Assembly (NCBI RefSeq): GCF_016863175.1
Contig: NZ_BOOJ01000032.1
Span: 62,001 to 126,000 of the forward strand
Reading direction: 5' to 3'
Source: Paraplanobispora siamensis
GTDB taxonomy: Bacteria; Actinomycetota; Actinomycetes; Streptosporangiales; Streptosporangiaceae
Length of the DNA: 64,000 bases
Shown here: positions 41,972 to 50,923 of the stretch, in pieces
Layout of the letters: each line of letters begins with the position of its first letter
Position numbering within the stretch: position 1 is the stretch's first letter
Position numbers and translations under genes: made by a program
Notes under the pieces: model-generated
Databases searched by the model: none
What the model was told of the DNA's origin: nothing
Seen by the model: the letters and a program-made list of their open reading frames with translations, nothing else

Positions 41972-43390
41972 ATGACCCCTGAGCGGCGCCCGGTCACGCG
42001 GGAGGAACTCGAGAAAGCCGCCCGGGGGCGGAGCAGGGTCGAAGACGTCGCCACGTCGGACCCCGACCTCACCGGCGCCTGGCTGCCCCGCCTCGAGGCG
42101 GACTTCCTCGACGCCTCCGGGGCGGACCTGTCCGGGGCCAACCTCTCCGGCGCCCACCTCACGGACTGCGACTTCGTCGGGGCCCGGTGCGGCCGGGCGG
42201 GGTTCAGCGGAGCCACGCTCTTCCAGTGCCGGTTCGAGAACGCCACCGGCGACGGCGTCTCCTTCTTCGGCGCGCAGTCCACGATGAGCCGGTGGCGGCG
42301 GGCCGACCTTCCCCGCGCGTCCTTCCAGCAGGCGCTGCTGTCCCACGCCGACTTCCGGGAGGCCCGCCTGGAGGAGGCGGCGTTCGACCTGGCGAGGGGT
42401 GAGGAGGCGACCTTCCGCGGCGCCCGGCTCGCCCGCGCGTCGTTCCGGGGCGCCGGGCTGCCGGGGGCGGACTTCCGCGGGGCCGACCTGCGGGAGGCGG
42501 ACTTCAGCCTCGCCGACCTCACCGGCGCCGACTTCACCGGGACTCTGCTCGACGGGGCGTTGTTCGGCGGTGCCGCCGTGGATTCCGCGCGTTTCGACGG
42601 GGACGGGCCCGTCGTCGAGCCGCGTCCGCCCGCCGTCGACCGTGCCTCCGCCGTACGGGAGTACCTGCGCCGCGCCGACGCCCGGCGGGCCGTCGAGCTC
42701 TACCGCCGCCGCCCGGGGAGCTGGGTGTGGGAGGCGCTGGACGGGCAGGGCCTGGACCGGGCCGCGACCGGGGAGCTGCTCCGGCTGCTGCTCGCCGACG
42801 ACGCGCTGCTCGTGCTGCACCGCGCCTGCCGGGCCGCGGCGGACCTCGCCGGGCAGGAGGGCATGGCGCTCGACGTCGTCGGGGAACTGTCCGCGCTGCT
42901 GGCCTGCGGCACCGCGGTGCACGTGCCCGAGCACGGAGGCCAGACGCGCTTCACCATGGATCCCGGCGCCGAGGCCGCGTTCGCCCTGGGCCGTCTCATG
43001 CGTCACCCGGGCATCGGACCGGCCGCCGAGACGGCACTGCGCACGGGCCTGTACGGCAAGGCGGTCGTGACGGAGCGCTGCGCCGCCGGTCTGGTGGTGC
43101 ACCTGGCGGGGGAGGGCCGGTGGGAGGAGATCGGCGAGATGCTCTCGTCCGACGGGCCGCGCGTCCGCAAGGGCGTCGTCCTCGGTCTCGAACGGCGTCT
43201 CGCCGACGCGGGACAGGCCGCGAAGGACGCGCAGACGAGGACGCCGCCGCCGCAGGACGTGCGCTCCGCCTTCGCGCTGCTGGAGGAGCTGTGCGCGCAC
43301 TCCGACCCCAAGATCGCCGCGCTCGCCCGGACGCGCAGACGGTCCGTCGACTGGATCCGCCGGTACTTCACCGGCTTCGACGGCCCGTAG
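41972..43390 (+). CDS. Pentapeptide-repeat protein with helical C-terminal region
   Basis: A 472-aa soluble protein. Residues about 45-205 are A(D/S/N)LXX-type pentapeptide repeats (ADLSGANLSGAHLTDCDF, ASFRGAGLPGADFRGADL), expected to form a four-sided right-handed beta-helix. The rest (about 210-472) is alpha-helical with paired repeats (LLRLLLADDALLVLHRACRAAA, CAAGLVVHLAGEGRWEEI), like HEAT/ARM-type scaffolds. Some pentapeptide proteins mimic DNA and protect gyrase, but most are untested. GGAGG precedes the ATG. Confidence 0.82.
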   Translation: MTPERRPVTREELEKAARGRSRVEDVATSDPDLTGAWLPRLEADFLDASGADLSGANLSGAHLTDCDFVGARCGRAGFSGATLFQCRFENATGDGVSFFGAQSTMSRWRRADLPRASFQQALLSHADFREARLEEAAFDLARGEEATFRGARLARASFRGAGLPGADFRGADLREADFSLADLTGADFTGTLLDGALFGGAAVDSARFDGDGPVVEPRPPAVDRASAVREYLRRADARRAVELYRRRPGSWVWEALDGQGLDRAATGELLRLLLADDALLVLHRACRAAADLAGQEGMALDVVGELSALLACGTAVHVPEHGGQTRFTMDPGAEAAFALGRLMRHPGIGPAAETALRTGLYGKAVVTERCAAGLVVHLAGEGRWEEIGEMLSSDGPRVRKGVVLGLERRLADAGQAAKDAQTRTPPPQDVRSAFALLEELCAHSDPKIAALARTRRRSVDWIRRYFTGFDGP

Positions 43391-43447
43391 GCCGCGGGCC
43401 CGCCTCGGCTTCAGGACCCGCTCGTCCGGCTCACCCGGCTCCGGGGC

Positions 43448-44395
43448 CTACTCGTCCGGCTCGCCGACCGGTTCGAGCACGAAGACCGGGATCTGGCGGT
43501 CGGTCCTGCGCTGGTAGTCGGCGTAGTCCGGATAGGCCTCCACCGCCCGGCGCCACCAGAGGGCCTTCTCGTCGCCGGACACCTCGCGTGCCCGGTAGGT
43601 CCCGGTCACCGTACCGTCCTGGAGCTCGACGACCGGCCCGGCGACCAGGCCGGCGTACCACTGCGGGTTGACGGGCGCGCCGCCCATGGACGCCACGGCC
43701 GCGTAGCGCCCCTCGTGCTCGACGCGCATCACCGGCGTCTTGCGGACCTTGCCGGTCTTGGCGCCCCGGTAGGTCATCAGCACGACGGGCCGGTCCTTGA
43801 TCGTGACGCCGTCGGTCGTGCCGGTGCGGAGGATCTGCTCGACCTGCTCGCGGACCCACCCCAGCGCGCTCGGCTCATAGTCATCTGTCGACATCAGGCC
43901 ATGGTCGGCAGCGCGCGGCGATCGCGCAACCGGGGCGGGCCGGCGGGCGGGCGAGGTACGGGCGCGCCTGGTGTCCACGTTGCCGGTCAGGGCGTTGAGG
44001 ATGCCCGGCAGCTCGGCCACCGTCTCGGCGGGCAGGCCGGTCACGGTCTCCTCCGCCAGGTCGCACCACAGCTGCTTGACCTGCTCGGCCAGCGCTCTGC
44101 CGCTGTCGGTGAGCTCGACGATGCTGGCGCGCTTGTCGGAGGGCGCGGGCCTGCGGCTGATGTGGCCGGTGGCTTCGAGCTTGCGGGTCATGAGCGTGAC
44201 GCTGGGCGGCTCGCAGCCCAGCGCCTCGCTGAGCTGGGCCTGGATCATCGGGCCGGTCCGGTCGAGTTCGAGCAGGAGCACCTCCTGACCCGGGTGCAGG
44301 CCGAGCGGGGCCAGCAGCGTCGCGGCCCTGGCCCGGTGGCGCAGGCTCAGCAGGCGGATGGCCTGGTTGAGGGCGTCGGCCGATTCGAAGTCCAT
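43448..44395 (-). CDS. MarR regulator fused to F420-type nitroreductase (DDN family)
   Basis: A single 315-aa frame. Residues about 1-140 are a MarR winged HTH ([56 protein letters not shown]). After an Arg/Pro/Ala linker (about 140-166), residues 168-315 are a DDN/deazaflavin-dependent nitroreductase ([52 protein letters not shown]). An ATG at 43894 could start the second part alone but has no ribosome site, so a fusion is the simpler reading. AAGGAG precedes the first ATG. It is divergent from a DHA2 efflux pump with three palindromes between them. Confidence 0.8.
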   Translation of the reverse strand: MDFESADALNQAIRLLSLRHRARAATLLAPLGLHPGQEVLLLELDRTGPMIQAQLSEALGCEPPSVTLMTRKLEATGHISRRPAPSDKRASIVELTDSGRALAEQVKQLWCDLAEETVTGLPAETVAELPGILNALTGNVDTRRARTSPARRPAPVARSPRAADHGLMSTDDYEPSALGWVREQVEQILRTGTTDGVTIKDRPVVLMTYRGAKTGKVRKTPVMRVEHEGRYAAVASMGGAPVNPQWYAGLVAGPVVELQDGTVTGTYRAREVSGDEKALWWRRAVEAYPDYADYQRRTDRQIPVFVLEPVGEPDE

Positions 44396-44415
44396 GGCTC
44401 TCCTTGACAGATTAG

Positions 44416-44455
44416 TTATGCGGATAACATTATGCGCATAACGTTATCCGAATAA
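44416..44455. promoter_or_regulatory. Three tandem TTAT-N4-ATAA palindromes, MarR operator
   Basis: TTATGCGGATAA (44416-44427), TTATGCGCATAA (44430-44441) and TTATCCGAATAA (44444-44455) repeat every 14 bp with 2-base spacers. The middle one is perfect; the outer two are near mirror images of each other. The array sits 20 bp upstream of the MarR fusion start and 90 bp upstream of the efflux gene. It is AT-rich against the background and is the likely shared operator. Confidence 0.75.
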
Positions 44456-44545
44456 CTAATCCTATACCGGGGGAACCGGCATGACGATGAGAGTCTCAGT
44501 CATCCACTACGGCGGGCCGCGGAGGGGGAAGCAGAGGGGGGAGTC

Positions 44546-46003
44546 GTGACAGGCGCCGGCACCGCGACGCGGCGGGGCGCGCCGTATACCGGCTCCGCAT
44601 GGATGATCATGGCGCTGGCGTGCGCCTGCCAGTTCATGGTCATCCTGGACGCGTCCATCATCAACGTCGCCCTTCCCTCGATCCGGCGGGACCTCGGCTT
44701 CACGCCCACCGCCCTGCCCTGGGTGGTGAACGGCTATCTGCTCACCTTCGCCGGGTTCATGCTGCTGGGCGGCCGCGCCGCCGACCTGTTCGGCCACCGC
44801 CGGATGCTGGTCGCCGGGCTGTCGCTGTTCTCCGCCTCGAGCCTGGCCGCCGGTCTGGCGACCACTCCGGAGATCCTGGTGGCCTCCCGCCTCGCGCAGG
44901 GCCTGGGGGCCGCCATGCTGGCCCCCGCGACGCTGGCCGTGATCAACACCGGCTTCCCCGAGGAGCGCGCGCGTGCCCGGGCGTTCGGCGCGTGGTCCGC
45001 CGCGGGCGGGGTGGGCGGGATGGCCGGCGCGGTCGCGGGCGGCGCCATCACGACCGGCCTGTCGTGGCGGTGGGTCTTCCTCGTCAACGTGCCGATCGGC
45101 GCCGTGCTGATCGCCATGGCCGTGATGTCGCTGGCCGGCACGCGGACCGGCCGGCGGGAACCGCTCGACCTCGCCGGCGCGGTCACGGGTACGGCGGGGC
45201 TGGCCGCGCTGGTCTACGGGGTCATGCAGAGCGCCGATCACGGCTGGGCCTCCCCGCCGGTCGCCGGGCCGGTCGTGGCGGGCCTGCTCCTGCTCGCCGC
45301 CTTCGTCGTGGTGGAGGCGCGTTTCGCGGCTCATCCGATGATGCCGCCGCGGTTGTTCGGGATCCGCGGGGTGGCCGTCGGCAACGGCATGCTGCTGCTG
45401 TTCGGCGCGACCGCCATGGCGATGTGGTACTTCACGTCGCTGTTCCTGCAGAACGTCCTCGGCTATGACGCGCTGCAGACCGGCCTCGGGCAGACGCCCG
45501 CGGCGGTGACGTTCGTGGTGGTCGCGCGCCTGGCGGCCGCGCTGCTGCCGCGGGCCGGGGTGCGCCCCCTGGTGATGGCCGGCTGCGGCTGCTTCGTGGC
45601 CGGGTTCGGCTGGCTCGCCCAGGCCGGCGCCGGCAGCGGCTACCTCACCGGCGTGCTCGGGCCCACCCTGCTCGTCGCGGCCGGCATCGGGCTGACCTTC
45701 CCCACCCTCATGGCCGCGGCGACCGCCGGCGTTCCCGGGGGCGACGCGGGGACCGTCGGCGGCCTGGCCAACACCGCCAACCAGGTGGGCGGGTCGATCG
45801 GCCTGGCGGTGCTCGCGTCGGCCGCCGGTGCCAGGGCCGCGGCGGAGGCCGAGGCGAGCTCTCCGGCCGCCCTCGCCGCAGGCTACGACCTGGTCTTCCT
45901 CATGGCGGCCGGGCTCGGCCTGGCCATCGCGGCGGTCAGCCTGCTGCTGCCGCGGCCGGCCGCGGGTGACTCGGACGCAGCGGCGCCGCGGACACCGGAC
46001 TGA
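44546..46003 (+). CDS. DHA2-family (EmrB/QacA-type) MFS drug exporter
   Basis: A 485-aa membrane protein with about 14 hydrophobic segments. N-terminal motif D1 LDASIINVALPSIRRDLG, LLGGRAADLFGHRRML (motif A) and AAGGVGGMAGAVAGGAI (motif C-like) place it in the 14-TM proton-drug antiporters. GTG at 44546 is preceded by AGGGGGGAG. It is divergent from the MarR-nitroreductase fusion and probably repressed by it through the tandem palindromes. Substrate unknown, a toxic nitro- or quinone-like compound being a reasonable guess from context. Confidence 0.92.
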   Translation: MTGAGTATRRGAPYTGSAWMIMALACACQFMVILDASIINVALPSIRRDLGFTPTALPWVVNGYLLTFAGFMLLGGRAADLFGHRRMLVAGLSLFSASSLAAGLATTPEILVASRLAQGLGAAMLAPATLAVINTGFPEERARARAFGAWSAAGGVGGMAGAVAGGAITTGLSWRWVFLVNVPIGAVLIAMAVMSLAGTRTGRREPLDLAGAVTGTAGLAALVYGVMQSADHGWASPPVAGPVVAGLLLLAAFVVVEARFAAHPMMPPRLFGIRGVAVGNGMLLLFGATAMAMWYFTSLFLQNVLGYDALQTGLGQTPAAVTFVVVARLAAALLPRAGVRPLVMAGCGCFVAGFGWLAQAGAGSGYLTGVLGPTLLVAAGIGLTFPTLMAAATAGVPGGDAGTVGGLANTANQVGGSIGLAVLASAAGARAAAEAEASSPAALAAGYDLVFLMAAGLGLAIAAVSLLLPRPAAGDSDAAAPRTPD

Positions 46004-46083
46004 GCGGCGCCCCGGATCCCGGAATCCGCCGACCGCGGGACTTTCCGGGACACTGGACGCGATGACCCATCCGAAGGGAGAGC

Positions 46084-46599
46084 ATGAACTCACGTTCCGA
46101 GGCGGGCAGCCGCCTGACCGCCCTGGGCACACAGTTGCTCGAAGTGCACATCTGGCTCCGCGAGATGCTGGAGGACCTCCGGGACGGCATCGACGACTAC
46201 TTCGACGGCAGGGGACTCCCGCCACGGGACCTGCGCGCCCACTGCCTGTCCTTCTGCACGGCGTTGACGCGCCACCACACTGGCGAGGACAGGGGCGCCT
46301 TCCCGCTGATCGCCGAGGAGTTCCCCGAGCTGCGCAAGGTGCTCTCCGACCTGCGCACGGACCACAACCAGCTGGACTGGCTGCTGGGGAACCTGCAGAA
46401 ACTCCTCGACTCCCTCCCGGAGGAACCGGACCCGGCCACCGCCGCCAAGGTGCGCGAGGAGGTGGACGCGCTGTCGGCGATCATGCAGACGCACTTCATC
46501 TACGAGGAGAAGAAGCTGATCTCCGTCCTCAACTCGATGGACGTGCCCGAGTGGCGCGAGAACCGGCCCGCCTTCCTGCTGATCGACGACGAGGACTGA
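46084..46599 (+). CDS. Hemerythrin HHE-domain protein
   Basis: A 171-aa four-helix protein. Candidate metal ligands are His22 (EVHIWLREML), His64 and His65 with Glu68 (LTRHHTGEDRG), the His of RTDHNQLDWLL and THFIYEEKKL near the end. This fits a non-heme di-iron or oxygen/NO-binding hemerythrin-like fold. GGGAG is just before the ATG. It may be co-transcribed with the drug exporter 80 bp upstream. The role (oxygen or redox sensing, iron handling) is undetermined. Confidence 0.84.
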   Translation: MNSRSEAGSRLTALGTQLLEVHIWLREMLEDLRDGIDDYFDGRGLPPRDLRAHCLSFCTALTRHHTGEDRGAFPLIAEEFPELRKVLSDLRTDHNQLDWLLGNLQKLLDSLPEEPDPATAAKVREEVDALSAIMQTHFIYEEKKLISVLNSMDVPEWRENRPAFLLIDDED

Positions 46600-46651
46600 T
46601 CGACGGAGAGGACGGACCCGGTGAGGAGGGGATCGACGGCGGGGGCGTGAT

Positions 46652-47722
46652 CTAGGCCCGGCCGACGATGGTGCCGGCGCGGTCGATGACCACCACGTCG
46701 ACCGCGACCGGCGCCCCGCGCAGCACGGACTCGGCGGTACGGCGGGCCCGCTCGGCGACCAGGTCCCCCAGGGGCAGGCCCTCCTCCTGGCACAGGCGCA
46801 GCGCGTGCAGCGCCGTGTTGGCGGCCAGCACCCGCCCGGCCAGGGCCTCGTCGCCGCCCGCGGCGCGGGCGAGTTCGGCGAGCAGGGCCGGGTTGACCTG
46901 GGAGCGTCCCGAGTGCAGGTCGAGGTGCCCGTCGGCGAGCTTGGACAGCTTGCCGACGCCCCCGGCGATCGTCAGCCGCGGCACGGGATGCCTGCGCAGG
47001 TACTTCAGCACCGCCCCCGCGAAGTCGCCCATGTCGAGCAGCGCGTCCTCCGGCAGGCCGTACAGCTCGGCGGCGACCTTCTCGGAGGTGCTGCCGGTGC
47101 ACCCGGCGACGTGGGCGTACCCGGCCGCGCGGGCCACGTCGATCCCGCGCCGGATGCTGTCGATCCAGGCCGAGCAGGAGTAGGGCACCACGACGCCGGT
47201 CGTGCCGAGGATCGACAGCCCGCCCAGGATGCCCAGCCTCGGGTTCCAGGTCTTCCGGGCCAGCTCCTCGCCGCGCTCCACGGAGATCTCCACGACCACG
47301 TCGCCCGTGCCGCCGTGCCGGGCGGCCACCTCGGCGACGTGCTCGCGCATCATCCGCCGGGGGACGGGGTTGATCGCGGGCTCGCCCACCTCCAGCGGCA
47401 GGCCCGGCTTGGTGACGGTGCCGACGCCGGGTCCCGCGACGAACACCACGCCGGTGCCGGGGGCGCCGTGCCGTACGGTCGAGGAGATCAGCGCGCCGTG
47501 CGTCACGTCGGGGTCGTCGCCCGCGTCCTTGACCACCGAGGCCGTCGCCGCACCGTCCGCGAGACCCTCCCGGGCCAGGGCGAACGCCGGGCGCTGCCCC
47601 TTCGGCAGCGTGATCTCCACCGGGTCGGGGAAGTCGCCGGTCAGCAGCGCCGTGTAGGCGGCGGCGGTCGCCGCCGTCGCGCACGCTCCGGTGGTCCACC
47701 CGTGACGCAGGGGCGCGCTCAC
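46652..47722 (-). CDS. cbiD: Cobalt-precorrin-5B C1-methyltransferase
   Basis: A 356-aa CbiD: LRHGWTTGACATAATAAA at the start, INPVPRRMM, RLGILGGLSILGTTG, HVAGCTGSTSEK and RLTIAGGVGKLSK. CbiD methylates C1 in the corrin series and replaces CobF of the classic aerobic route. GTG start at 47722 without a strong ribosome site. It is divergent from cobK across 134 bp that should hold both promoters. Having CbiD with CobG and CobN is a mixed set. Confidence 0.93.
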   Translation of the reverse strand: MSAPLRHGWTTGACATAATAAAYTALLTGDFPDPVEITLPKGQRPAFALAREGLADGAATASVVKDAGDDPDVTHGALISSTVRHGAPGTGVVFVAGPGVGTVTKPGLPLEVGEPAINPVPRRMMREHVAEVAARHGGTGDVVVEISVERGEELARKTWNPRLGILGGLSILGTTGVVVPYSCSAWIDSIRRGIDVARAAGYAHVAGCTGSTSEKVAAELYGLPEDALLDMGDFAGAVLKYLRRHPVPRLTIAGGVGKLSKLADGHLDLHSGRSQVNPALLAELARAAGGDEALAGRVLAANTALHALRLCQEEGLPLGDLVAERARRTAESVLRGAPVAVDVVVIDRAGTIVGRA

Positions 47723-47856
47723 GGCTCGCGCACCGGCCGGTACGGTGTCCCGGTGCCGCGGGACGGCCGGGCGGTCGCCCCGGCGCAGGAGGTCCCCGGC
47801 GCGACGGACGGCGGGGCCTGGGCGCCCCGCGGAGCGAGAGGCGGAGGGGTGACGGC

Positions 47857-48606
47857 GTGCTGAACGTGCTCGTGCTGGGCGGCACCGACGAGGCCAGGCG
47901 GCTGGCCGCCGCACTGGCCGGGCGGGAGGGGACGCACGTGGTGTCCTCGCTGGCCGGACGGGTGCGCGATCCGAAGCTGCCGGTGGGCGAGGTGCGCGAG
48001 GGCGGCTTCGGCGGCCCGGACGGGCTGGCCGCCTGGCTGGCCGAACGCGGGATCGACGTCGTGGTGGACGCGACGCACCCGTTCGCCGCCCGGATGACCG
48101 CCTCGGCGGTCGAGGCGGCCGGCCGGGCCGGGCTGCCGCTGCTGATCCTGCGGCGGCCCGGCTGGAGTCCGGGTCCCGGCGACGACTGGCGGCAGGTGCC
48201 GTCCCTGCACGCCGCGGCCGAGCTGCTGCCCGCTGTGGGGAAGCGGGTCTTCCTGACCACCGGCCGCCGCAGCCTGCCGGTCTTCGCGGGCCTGGCGGAC
48301 CTGTGGTTCCTGGCCCGCTCGGTGGACCCGCCCGAGGGCCCGATGCCGCCCCGGGCACAGGTGCTGCTCAGCCGCGGCCCGTTCACCGTCGAGGGCGAGC
48401 TGGCCCTGATGTGCGAGCACCGCATCGACGTGGTGGTCACCAAGGACAGCGGCGGCGAGATGACCACGGCCAAGCTCCACGCCGCCCGCGAGCTCGGCCT
48501 GCCGGTCGTGGTCGTACGGCGCCCGCCCGCGCCGGACGGCGTGCCCGCGGTCCAGAGCGTCCAGGAGGCCCTCGCCTGGCTGGAGACCGTCGCTCATGCC
48601 GGATAG
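47857..48606 (+). CDS. cobK: Precorrin-6A reductase
   Basis: A 249-aa NADPH-dependent reductase of the corrin ring. Motifs: VLVLGGTDEARRLAAALAG, VVDATHPFAARMTASAVEAA, FLTTGRRSLPVFAGL and VTKDSGGEMTTAKLHAARELG. GTG at 47857 with GGAGG about ten bases upstream. Its 3' end overlaps convergent cobIJ by 13 bases. Divergent from cbiD. Confidence 0.93.
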   Translation: MLNVLVLGGTDEARRLAAALAGREGTHVVSSLAGRVRDPKLPVGEVREGGFGGPDGLAAWLAERGIDVVVDATHPFAARMTASAVEAAGRAGLPLLILRRPGWSPGPGDDWRQVPSLHAAAELLPAVGKRVFLTTGRRSLPVFAGLADLWFLARSVDPPEGPMPPRAQVLLSRGPFTVEGELALMCEHRIDVVVTKDSGGEMTTAKLHAARELGLPVVVVRRPPAPDGVPAVQSVQEALAWLETVAHAG

Positions 48607-50291
48607 CGCCGGGGGGTGAAGACCACCCGGCGGCCGTCGCCCCGGTCGGCCACCCGGGTGGTCGACGACCCGATCAGCAGCAGGCAGCGCATGTCCACCG
48701 CGGCGGGGTCGAGCTCGGCGAGAGTGGTCACCGTCATGCTCTCCCTCGCCCCGCCGACGTCGCGGCCGATGATCACCGGGGTCTGCGGCGAGCGGTGCTC
48801 CAGCAGCAGGTCACGGGCCGCGGCCACCTGCCAGGTCCGGCTCTTCGAGGCCGGGTTGTAGATCGCCAGCACCAGGTCGGCCCGGGCCGCCGCGCTGATC
48901 CGCCCGGCCACCACGTCCCACGGCTTGAGCAGGTCCGACAGCGACAGCACGCAGTAGTCGTGGCCGAGCGGCGCCCCGGCCCGGCTGGCCACCGCGTGCG
49001 CCGCGGTCAGGCCCGGCAGCACCCGTACCGGCACGCCGGAGAACCGGGGCTCGCAGGCCACCTCCAGCACCGCGCTGGCCATCGCGAACACCCCCGGGTC
49101 GCCCGAGGAGACGACCGCCACCCGGGATCCGGCCATCGCCAGCTCCAGGGCGTGCGCGGCCCGCTCGGCCTCCACCCGGTTGTCGGTGGCGTGGCGGCGC
49201 TGGCGCGGGTTCGGCGGGATCCGGTCCAGGTAGGGGCCGTAGCCGACGAGCTCGTCGGCGGCGGCCAGCGCCTCCTGCGCCTCCGGGGTCAGCCACGGCC
49301 GTCCCGCCGGGCCCAGCCCGACCACCACGACCTCGCCGGTCCGCCCGGCGGCGTCCTCCCGCGCGGCCGTGCCCGGCTGCCCGGCCGTGTCCGCCCGCGT
49401 CGCCGTATCCGCATGACCGTTCCCGGCCGCCGCATCCGCCGGTGGGGGCAGCGCCGCGTTGACCGGGCTGGTGATCAGGGCCAGCGAGAAGTACGGCACG
49501 CTGTCCGGGTCGACCTCGGCGAGCGGGGCCAGGCGCTGGCCGCCGGTGGTGGCCCGCTCGACGTACCAGGCCTCGTCGAGGCGGCCCGCCTTCTCCAGCG
49601 CGTCGCGGACCTTGGTGAAGGTCCGGCCGAGCTTGAGGACCGCCGCTGAGTCGGTGGCGGCCAGCCGCTCGGCGAGCACCTCGGCGGGCAGGGTGCCGGG
49701 CAGGATCGTCAGCGTCTCGTCCCGCTCGACCAGCGGCCGCCCGAGGACCGCCGAGGCCCCGCTCACCGAGGTCACGCCGGGGACGACCTCGGTGACGTAG
49801 CGGTGCGACAGGCGCTTGTGCATGTGCATGTAGGACCCGTAGAACAGCGGGTCGCCCTCGCACAGCACCACCACGTCGCGCCCGGCGTCCAGGTGGGCGG
49901 CCAGCCGCAGCGCGCACTCGGCGTAGAAGTCGTCGATCGCCCCCTGGTAGCCCCCGGGGTGGTCGGTGGTCTCCGTGGTGAGCGGGTAGATGAGGGCCTC
50001 CTCGATCTGACCCTCCCGCAGGTACGGCGCCGCCACCGAGCGGGCGATGCTCCGGCCGTGCCGGGCGCTGTGGTAGGCGATCACGTCCGCCGCGCCGAGC
50101 AGCCGGGCGGCCTTGACGGTCACCAGCTCCGGATCACCGGGCCCGAGCCCCACCCCCCAGAGCCGTCCCGTCCGGCCCGCGGCGGGGCCCGGGGAGACGC
50201 AGGACTCGGGGGAGGCGGAGGCTTCCGGGGATACGGAGGCCTCGGGGGATGCGGCGTCCGGCGGGGTGGACCCCGTGGTCTGGTCGGTCAT
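48594..50291 (-). CDS. cobIJ: CobI-CobJ fusion (precorrin-2 C20- and precorrin-3B C17-methyltransferase)
   Basis: A 565-aa protein with two tetrapyrrole methylase domains. CobI part about 42-275 (LWGVGLGPGDPELVTVKAAR, LCEGDPLFYGSYMHMH, VVPGVTSVSGASAV). CobJ part about 325-560 (VVVGLGPAGRPWLTPEAQEAL, VSSGDPGVFAMASAVLE, VVIGRD-type segment VIIGRDVGGARESMTV). The N-terminus is a SPEAS repeat tail and the domains are joined by a Gly/Ala/Thr/Asp linker of about 40 residues. ATG at 50291 is behind GGAGGA; a GTG at 50300 overlapping the cobH stop is the alternative. CobI adds C20 methyl, CobJ adds C17 methyl and contracts the ring. Confidence 0.93.
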   Translation of the reverse strand: MTDQTTGSTPPDAASPEASVSPEASASPESCVSPGPAAGRTGRLWGVGLGPGDPELVTVKAARLLGAADVIAYHSARHGRSIARSVAAPYLREGQIEEALIYPLTTETTDHPGGYQGAIDDFYAECALRLAAHLDAGRDVVVLCEGDPLFYGSYMHMHKRLSHRYVTEVVPGVTSVSGASAVLGRPLVERDETLTILPGTLPAEVLAERLAATDSAAVLKLGRTFTKVRDALEKAGRLDEAWYVERATTGGQRLAPLAEVDPDSVPYFSLALITSPVNAALPPPADAAAGNGHADTATRADTAGQPGTAAREDAAGRTGEVVVVGLGPAGRPWLTPEAQEALAAADELVGYGPYLDRIPPNPRQRRHATDNRVEAERAAHALELAMAGSRVAVVSSGDPGVFAMASAVLEVACEPRFSGVPVRVLPGLTAAHAVASRAGAPLGHDYCVLSLSDLLKPWDVVAGRISAAARADLVLAIYNPASKSRTWQVAAARDLLLEHRSPQTPVIIGRDVGGARESMTVTTLAELDPAAVDMRCLLLIGSSTTRVADRGDGRRVVFTPRRYPA

Positions 50292-50296
50292 GCCGG

Positions 50297-50923
50297 TCAC
50301 TCCTCCTCGCTGGCGATCGCGTTGACGGCGGCGGCGGTCATCGCGCTGCCACCGCGGCGGCCGTGCACGACCAGGTACTCCAGGCCCGCCGGGTGCTCGG
50401 CCAGGGCCTGCTTGGACTCGGCGGCGCCGATGAACCCGACCGGGACGCCCAGGACGGCGGCCGGCCGCCCCGCGCCCTCCTCGACCATCTCCAGCAGCCG
50501 GAACAGCGCGGTCGGCGCGTTGCCGATCGCGACCACCGAGCCCTCCAGCCGGTCCCGCCACAGCTCCAGGGCGGCGGCGCTGCGCGTGGTACCCAGTCTC
50601 CCGGCGAGCTCCGGCACGCGCGGGTCGCCGAGGGTGCACACGACGTCGTTGCCGGCGGGCAGACGGCGGCGGGTCACCCCGGAGGCGACCATCATCGCGT
50701 CGCACAGCACGGGGGCCCCGGCGTCCAGCGCGGCCCGCGCCGACGCCACGACACCGGGCGACCAGCCCAGGTCGGCGACCAGATCCACCATGCCGCAGGC
50801 GTGGATCATGCGGACCGCCACCCGGGCGACGTCCTCGGGCAGCCCGGCCAGGTCGGCCTCGGCGCGGATGGTGGCGAACGAACGGCGGTAGATCTCCGCG
50901 CCGTCGCGGACGTAGTCGATCAC
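50297..50923 (-). CDS. cobH: Precorrin-8X methylmutase
   Basis: A 208-aa CobH, moving the C11 methyl to C12 to give hydrogenobyrinate. The catalytic His is His41 in [13 protein letters not shown]. Other motifs: [64 protein letters not shown] at 50923 overlaps the cobG stop by four bases and has AGAGGGG upstream. Confidence 0.95.
   Translation of the reverse strand: MIDYVRDGAEIYRRSFATIRAEADLAGLPEDVARVAVRMIHACGMVDLVADLGWSPGVVASARAALDAGAPVLCDAMMVASGVTRRRLPAGNDVVCTLGDPRVPELAGRLGTTRSAAALELWRDRLEGSVVAIGNAPTALFRLLEMVEEGAGRPAAVLGVPVGFIGAAESKQALAEHPAGLEYLVVHGRRGGSAMTAAAVNAIASEEE

Noticed and set aside
43881-43894. Separate nitroreductase gene starting at ATG 43894
   Set aside because: No ribosome site and no stop codon separating it from the MarR part; kept as a fusion, with the alternative noted.
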